A DNA stretch of 9,021 nucleotides from an uncultured Eubacteriales bacterium (GTDB lineage Bacteria; Bacillota; Clostridia; Lachnospirales; CAG-274): NCBI GenBank assembly GCA_902497185.1, contig CABVEG010000053.1, positions 1 through 9,021 on the forward strand, written 5' to 3'. Shown here piece after piece: positions 6,412 through 9,021 of this stretch (the first letter of the stretch is position 1; each line of letters opens with the position of its first letter). The translations under genes and the position numbers were made by a program. A model generated the notes under the pieces. It saw nothing but the letters and a program-made list of their open reading frames with translations. It was not told where the DNA came from and searched no databases.

Positions 6412-6897
6412 TTACTCATTTTCATGTGTTACTATATGCACAATTTCATCATGAGGCTTACTCAAATATTCTTTTAAAAATGAAGGGAATGCCTTATATT
6501 TGTCCAAATCTTTAATCGGTATCCAATGCATTTCCTCTTTGACACCAAAAACATAACTATTACTATTAAGCTCCTTGGTACCTCTTGGCTTCATTAGATA
6601 ATAAAATTCAATTTCGTGACAATGCAATCCATCCAATGAACCGCCTTTTCCATAAAAGAAATTTTCGTGTATGACAGCAAGTCTTTCTACCTCATAGTTT
6701 ACACCCGTTTCTTCATATACCTCTCTTTTAACAGCATCTTCAGCCGTTTCACCCATAAATACTCCTCCACCTATAGAGTAATAATAATCTTCAAGTGAGT
6801 TTCCTGCAAACAATACACATTCATCTTCAATTATAATTGCCGCCGCACGATACCTAAAACGATTGTTTTCCTTATTAAAACTACAATCATATGGCAT
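6412..6897 (-). CDS. Nudix hydrolase
   Basis: Nudix enzymes hydrolyse nucleoside diphosphates linked to another moiety, using a divalent metal. The substrate here is unknown. From ATG 6897 the protein has 161 residues with a perfect Nudix box G-x5-E-x7-R-E-x2-E-E-x-G beginning at about residue 44 (GGVFMGE, then KREVYEETGV). The N-terminal strand FRYRAAAIIIEDECVLFA and the later HEIEFYYLM strand and MHWIPIKDLDKY segment complete the fold. A longer frame opens at 6918, but the GGAGGTG site at 6909-6903 lies between the two ATGs and points to 6897. The gene follows prmA by about 50 bases on the same strand and leads the accessory block in the prmA-rsmE gap. A housekeeping role such as nucleotide sanitising is possible, but no link to PrmA is apparent. 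Confidence 0.9.
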   Translation of the reverse strand: MPYDCSFNKENNRFRYRAAAIIIEDECVLFAGNSLEDYYYSIGGGVFMGETAEDAVKREVYEETGVNYEVERLAVIHENFFYGKGGSLDGLHCHEIEFYYLMKPRGTKELNSNSYVFGVKEEMHWIPIKDLDKYKAFPSFLKEYLSKPHDEIVHIVTHENE

Positions 6898-6948
6898 TAT
6901 AACACCTCCAAACTTCAATTTTTTGCTGAATTAATCTTACTTAAACTC

Positions 6949-7923
6949 CTATTCCTTAACAGATGTAATACAAACCCATTCATCCTTAGTTGCAGTATTT
7001 ACAACCTTCAATCCGCACTTATTAAGAGCATCATACACATCTTCCATTCTGTCCTTAATAATGCCTGATGCTATAAATACACCACCCTTTTTAAGCTGTG
7101 CAGGCACAACAGGACTTATGGCACAAATTACATCAGCAATAATATTAGCAACAACAACATCATACTTGTCATAGCCTATTTCATCCTGTAATTTTTTATC
7201 TCCTATAACATTACCGCTTGTAACATAATATTTGCTTACATCAACTCCGCTAAGCTCCGCATTTTCATAAGCCGTCTTAATAGCATTAGCGTCAATATCC
7301 ACGGCAAAAGCAGACTTTGCCCCCAAAAGAAGAGAAATAATAGACAAAATACCACTTCCGCAGCCTAAGTCAGCAACAACAGACTCCTCATTAATATACT
7401 TTTCAAGCTCCAGCATACAAAGCTGTGTGGTCTGGTGTAAGCCTGTACCAAAAACGTGGCCTGGATTAATATTAAACACAACTCTGCCATCGGGAATTTC
7501 ACAATCCTCCCAAACAGGCTTAATAAATATTCTGTTACCTATGGCAAAAGGCTTATAAAAATCTCTCCACTTATTTAACCATTCCTCATCATTAAGGTTA
7601 GATGTTGTTTCAATAGCAAGACGACCTAAGTCAAGGCCCGTATCAATATTTTTTAAATTGTTGACTGCATCTCTTATATGCATTAATATTTCCTCGCCAT
7701 AAGGATTGTCGCTTACATAAACCGTAATCTTAGTTTCACCAACAGGCTTATTCAAAAGCTCCTCATCAACATAATCCCAATAAGTAGAACTTGTAGTAAG
7801 ATACTCCTTCATTTCATTGTCATCCTCAACCTGAATACCGTTTATACCACACTCCATAAGTGTTGCAGTAACAGGTTCAATACCCTCTGTTGTTGTATAT
7901 ATTTTAACCTCTGTCCATTCCAT
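6949..7923 (-). CDS. prmA: Ribosomal protein L11 methyltransferase PrmA
   Basis: PrmA trimethylates lysine side chains and the N-terminus of ribosomal protein L11 using S-adenosylmethionine. The 324-residue protein has an N-terminal substrate-recognition domain (about 1-100, MEWTEVKIYT), a linker with EEWLNKWRDFYKPF at 113-126, and a class I methyltransferase domain. The latter shows FGTGLHQTTQLC at 158-169, VADLGCGSGILSI (SAM glycine loop) at 183-195, the acidic VDIDANAI at 208-215, and VVANIIADVI at 257-266. The segment NINPGHVFGTGLHQTT departs slightly from the commoner LDPGMAFGTGTHPTT form. The start has AGGAGGA 7 bases upstream and a candidate promoter at 7981-7953. It is the first gene of the minus-strand train. 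A decayed copy of its last 26 codons lies at 5230-5311. Confidence 0.95.
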   Translation of the reverse strand: MEWTEVKIYTTTEGIEPVTATLMECGINGIQVEDDNEMKEYLTTSSTYWDYVDEELLNKPVGETKITVYVSDNPYGEEILMHIRDAVNNLKNIDTGLDLGRLAIETTSNLNDEEWLNKWRDFYKPFAIGNRIFIKPVWEDCEIPDGRVVFNINPGHVFGTGLHQTTQLCMLELEKYINEESVVADLGCGSGILSIISLLLGAKSAFAVDIDANAIKTAYENAELSGVDVSKYYVTSGNVIGDKKLQDEIGYDKYDVVVANIIADVICAISPVVPAQLKKGGVFIASGIIKDRMEDVYDALNKCGLKVVNTATKDEWVCITSVKE

Positions 7924-7952
7924 AGCATAATCCTCCTAGTTTAATTAGTATA

Positions 7953-7981
7953 ATAATAACACAAATTAATACATTTTACAA
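7953..7981 (-). promoter_or_regulatory. Candidate promoter of the prmA gene train
   Basis: On the minus strand TTGTAA (7981-7976) and TATTAT (7958-7953) are separated by 17 bases, upstream of prmA. Spacing and box quality fit a housekeeping sigma-A promoter, and its position at the head of the minus-strand genes supports the call. Confidence 0.5.
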
Positions 7982-7997
7982 GAACATAGCACTTGTA
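7977..7997. repeat. Inverted repeat between the divergent promoters
   Basis: TACAAG (7977-7982) and CTTGTA (7992-7997) form a perfect 6-bp dyad with a 9-base spacer. The -35 boxes of both divergent candidate promoters fall within the arms, so it could be an operator. Equally, it may simply arise from two TTG-type -35 boxes facing away from each other. Confidence 0.35.
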
Positions 7998-8021
7998 TTA
8001 AATCTAAAAAAATGAGATAAT
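7993..8021 (+). promoter_or_regulatory. Candidate promoter of the transglutaminase-like gene
   Basis: TTGTAT (7993-7998) and GATAAT (8016-8021) are separated by 17 bases and lie 38 bases before the ATG. The -35 is weak and the -10 is good. Confidence 0.45.
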
Positions 8022-8059
8022 TACTTATATAAAAATGAGTTGTTAATGGAGGATACGGA

Positions 8060-9021
8060 ATGAAAAGACTGTTTTTGATTTTAAATGTTATATTTTCCGT
8101 TTTTTTACTACATAATATGGTATTTGGATATGATACTGCTGAAATAGCAGGAGATATTCAATGCTTTTCCCCTGAAATTAGGGCAGATAGCGGCGATATA
8201 AATAAGATATTTAATGACGTATTTAATTATGATCCAAGACTTTTAATGTACTATAGCGGTTATGAAGGGAGTCACACAAGTTTTTCTTCTAAAATAAATA
8301 TTATATATACTAATAAGGAAGCTGAATTAGATCAAATTTATATTGCAAAAAACAGGGAAGAATTTATTACTCTTATAACAAGGGCACTGCTATACAGTGA
8401 AGATAAGCTATATATTGTTGCACAAAATATGCCTCCCGTAAACACTCCCGTAAACGACTTTATAACAGAAGCAGGTAAAATTTGCCCTATTGCATTTATG
8501 AGCTACAAAAGCAGTAATACATCAACATTAGACACCAAAATTAATAATTACAGTTGCTATGTAATAAGTTTTCAGTATGATTTTGATAAATACATTCTTA
8601 ATGAAATGAAAAGAGATTTGGAACAAAAAGCCTGTGAAATTATAGCCTCAAATATAGCTAAAGATATGCCTCCCTATATGAAAGTATATATAATACACAA
8701 CTACATTATAAATAACTGTAAGTATGCAGAGGACTATGAAGATAACAATAGCCCTGCATATCATACGGCATATGGCGCACTTATTGATGGCAGAGCAGTA
8801 TGCGACGGCTATGCTTCTGCTGCACAGCTTTTATTTAATATATGCGGCATAGAAAATATTAAAATCTCAGGCACAAGCAAAGGTAGTGGTCATGCTTGGA
8901 ATTTAATTAAACTTGACAATGACTATTATCATATTGATATTACTTGGGATGACCCGGTCAGTTATGATGGATTTAATTATTTAAGATATAATTATTACAA
9001 TTTAACTGATGATGAAATGGC
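8060..9021 (+). CDS. Secreted transglutaminase-like (papain-fold) protein, 3' end outside window
   Basis: This open frame starts at ATG 8060, has GGAGGA (8048-8053) upstream, and continues past the right edge, so at least 320 residues are present. It opens with a basic, hydrophobic signal-peptide-like segment (MKRLFLILNVIFSVFLL, likely ending near residues 22-24), which indicates export. The transglutaminase-like core lies towards the visible C-terminal part. The putative catalytic cysteine is C248 in GRAVCDGYASA, the histidine is H278 in GSGHAWNLIKL, and the aspartate is D293 in HIDITWDDP, in the proper order and spacing for the superfamily. Such domains in Clostridia may act as peptidases or cross-linkers at the cell envelope, and the substrate cannot be told. 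The region before the core (about 40-200) is not recognised. It is divergent from prmA with a 136-base shared upstream region. Further domains may lie beyond the window. Confidence 0.88.
   Translation, partial: MKRLFLILNVIFSVFLLHNMVFGYDTAEIAGDIQCFSPEIRADSGDINKIFNDVFNYDPRLLMYYSGYEGSHTSFSSKINIIYTNKEAELDQIYIAKNREEFITLITRALLYSEDKLYIVAQNMPPVNTPVNDFITEAGKICPIAFMSYKSSNTSTLDTKINNYSCYVISFQYDFDKYILNEMKRDLEQKACEIIASNIAKDMPPYMKVYIIHNYIINNCKYAEDYEDNNSPAYHTAYGALIDGRAVCDGYASAAQLLFNICGIENIKISGTSKGSGHAWNLIKLDNDYYHIDITWDDPVSYDGFNYLRYNYYNLTDDEM

Noticed and set aside
4679..6948. Possible mobile element carrying the accessory genes
   Set aside because: No transposase, integrase, terminal inverted repeats or target-site duplications could be seen. 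The only repeats are copies of prmA and rsmE ends.

Overview
The window is AT-rich, compact bacterial DNA. Its strong GGAGG-type ribosome binding sites, short intergenic gaps and gene complement (a ThiI without a rhodanese domain, a dedicated-looking NifS/NifZ-type cysteine desulfurase, PrmA next to RsmE) suggest a low-GC Firmicute, most likely a member of the Clostridia. No rRNA, tRNA, CRISPR array or recognisable transposase is visible.

Almost everything from 7923 down to 123 reads on the minus strand as one long gene train. Its backbone is a translation-modification set in the order prmA (ribosomal protein L11 methyltransferase), rsmE (16S rRNA m3U1498 methyltransferase), a cysteine desulfurase, and thiI (tRNA 4-thiouridine synthase). 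RsmE and the desulfurase are translationally coupled, and the desulfurase is the probable sulfur donor for ThiI. A candidate promoter in front of prmA faces a divergent promoter for a secreted transglutaminase-like protein, which runs off the right edge of the window.

The backbone is interrupted in two places by small accessory genes. Between prmA and rsmE (6948-4679) lie a Nudix hydrolase, a GNAT acetyltransferase, a broken ygjV-like membrane protein gene, a scar, and a second GNAT acetyltransferase. Between the desulfurase and thiI (2810-1296) lie an uncharacterised lipocalin/DUF1579-like protein, a DUF6506-type small protein and a third GNAT acetyltransferase.

The most notable observation is the scar at 5230-5363. 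Reading along the minus strand, it carries a degraded copy of the first ~17-19 codons of rsmE fused directly to a degraded copy of the last ~26 codons of prmA. This order is the reverse of the intact genes. It is the junction expected from a tandem duplication, or from integration of a circularised donor fragment, with end points inside prmA and rsmE. It therefore records how the accessory genes may have accumulated in the prmA-rsmE gap. The ygjV-like gene beside it has lost its middle. No clearly new biological system is evident. The scar and the accessory gene set are the parts most worth following up.
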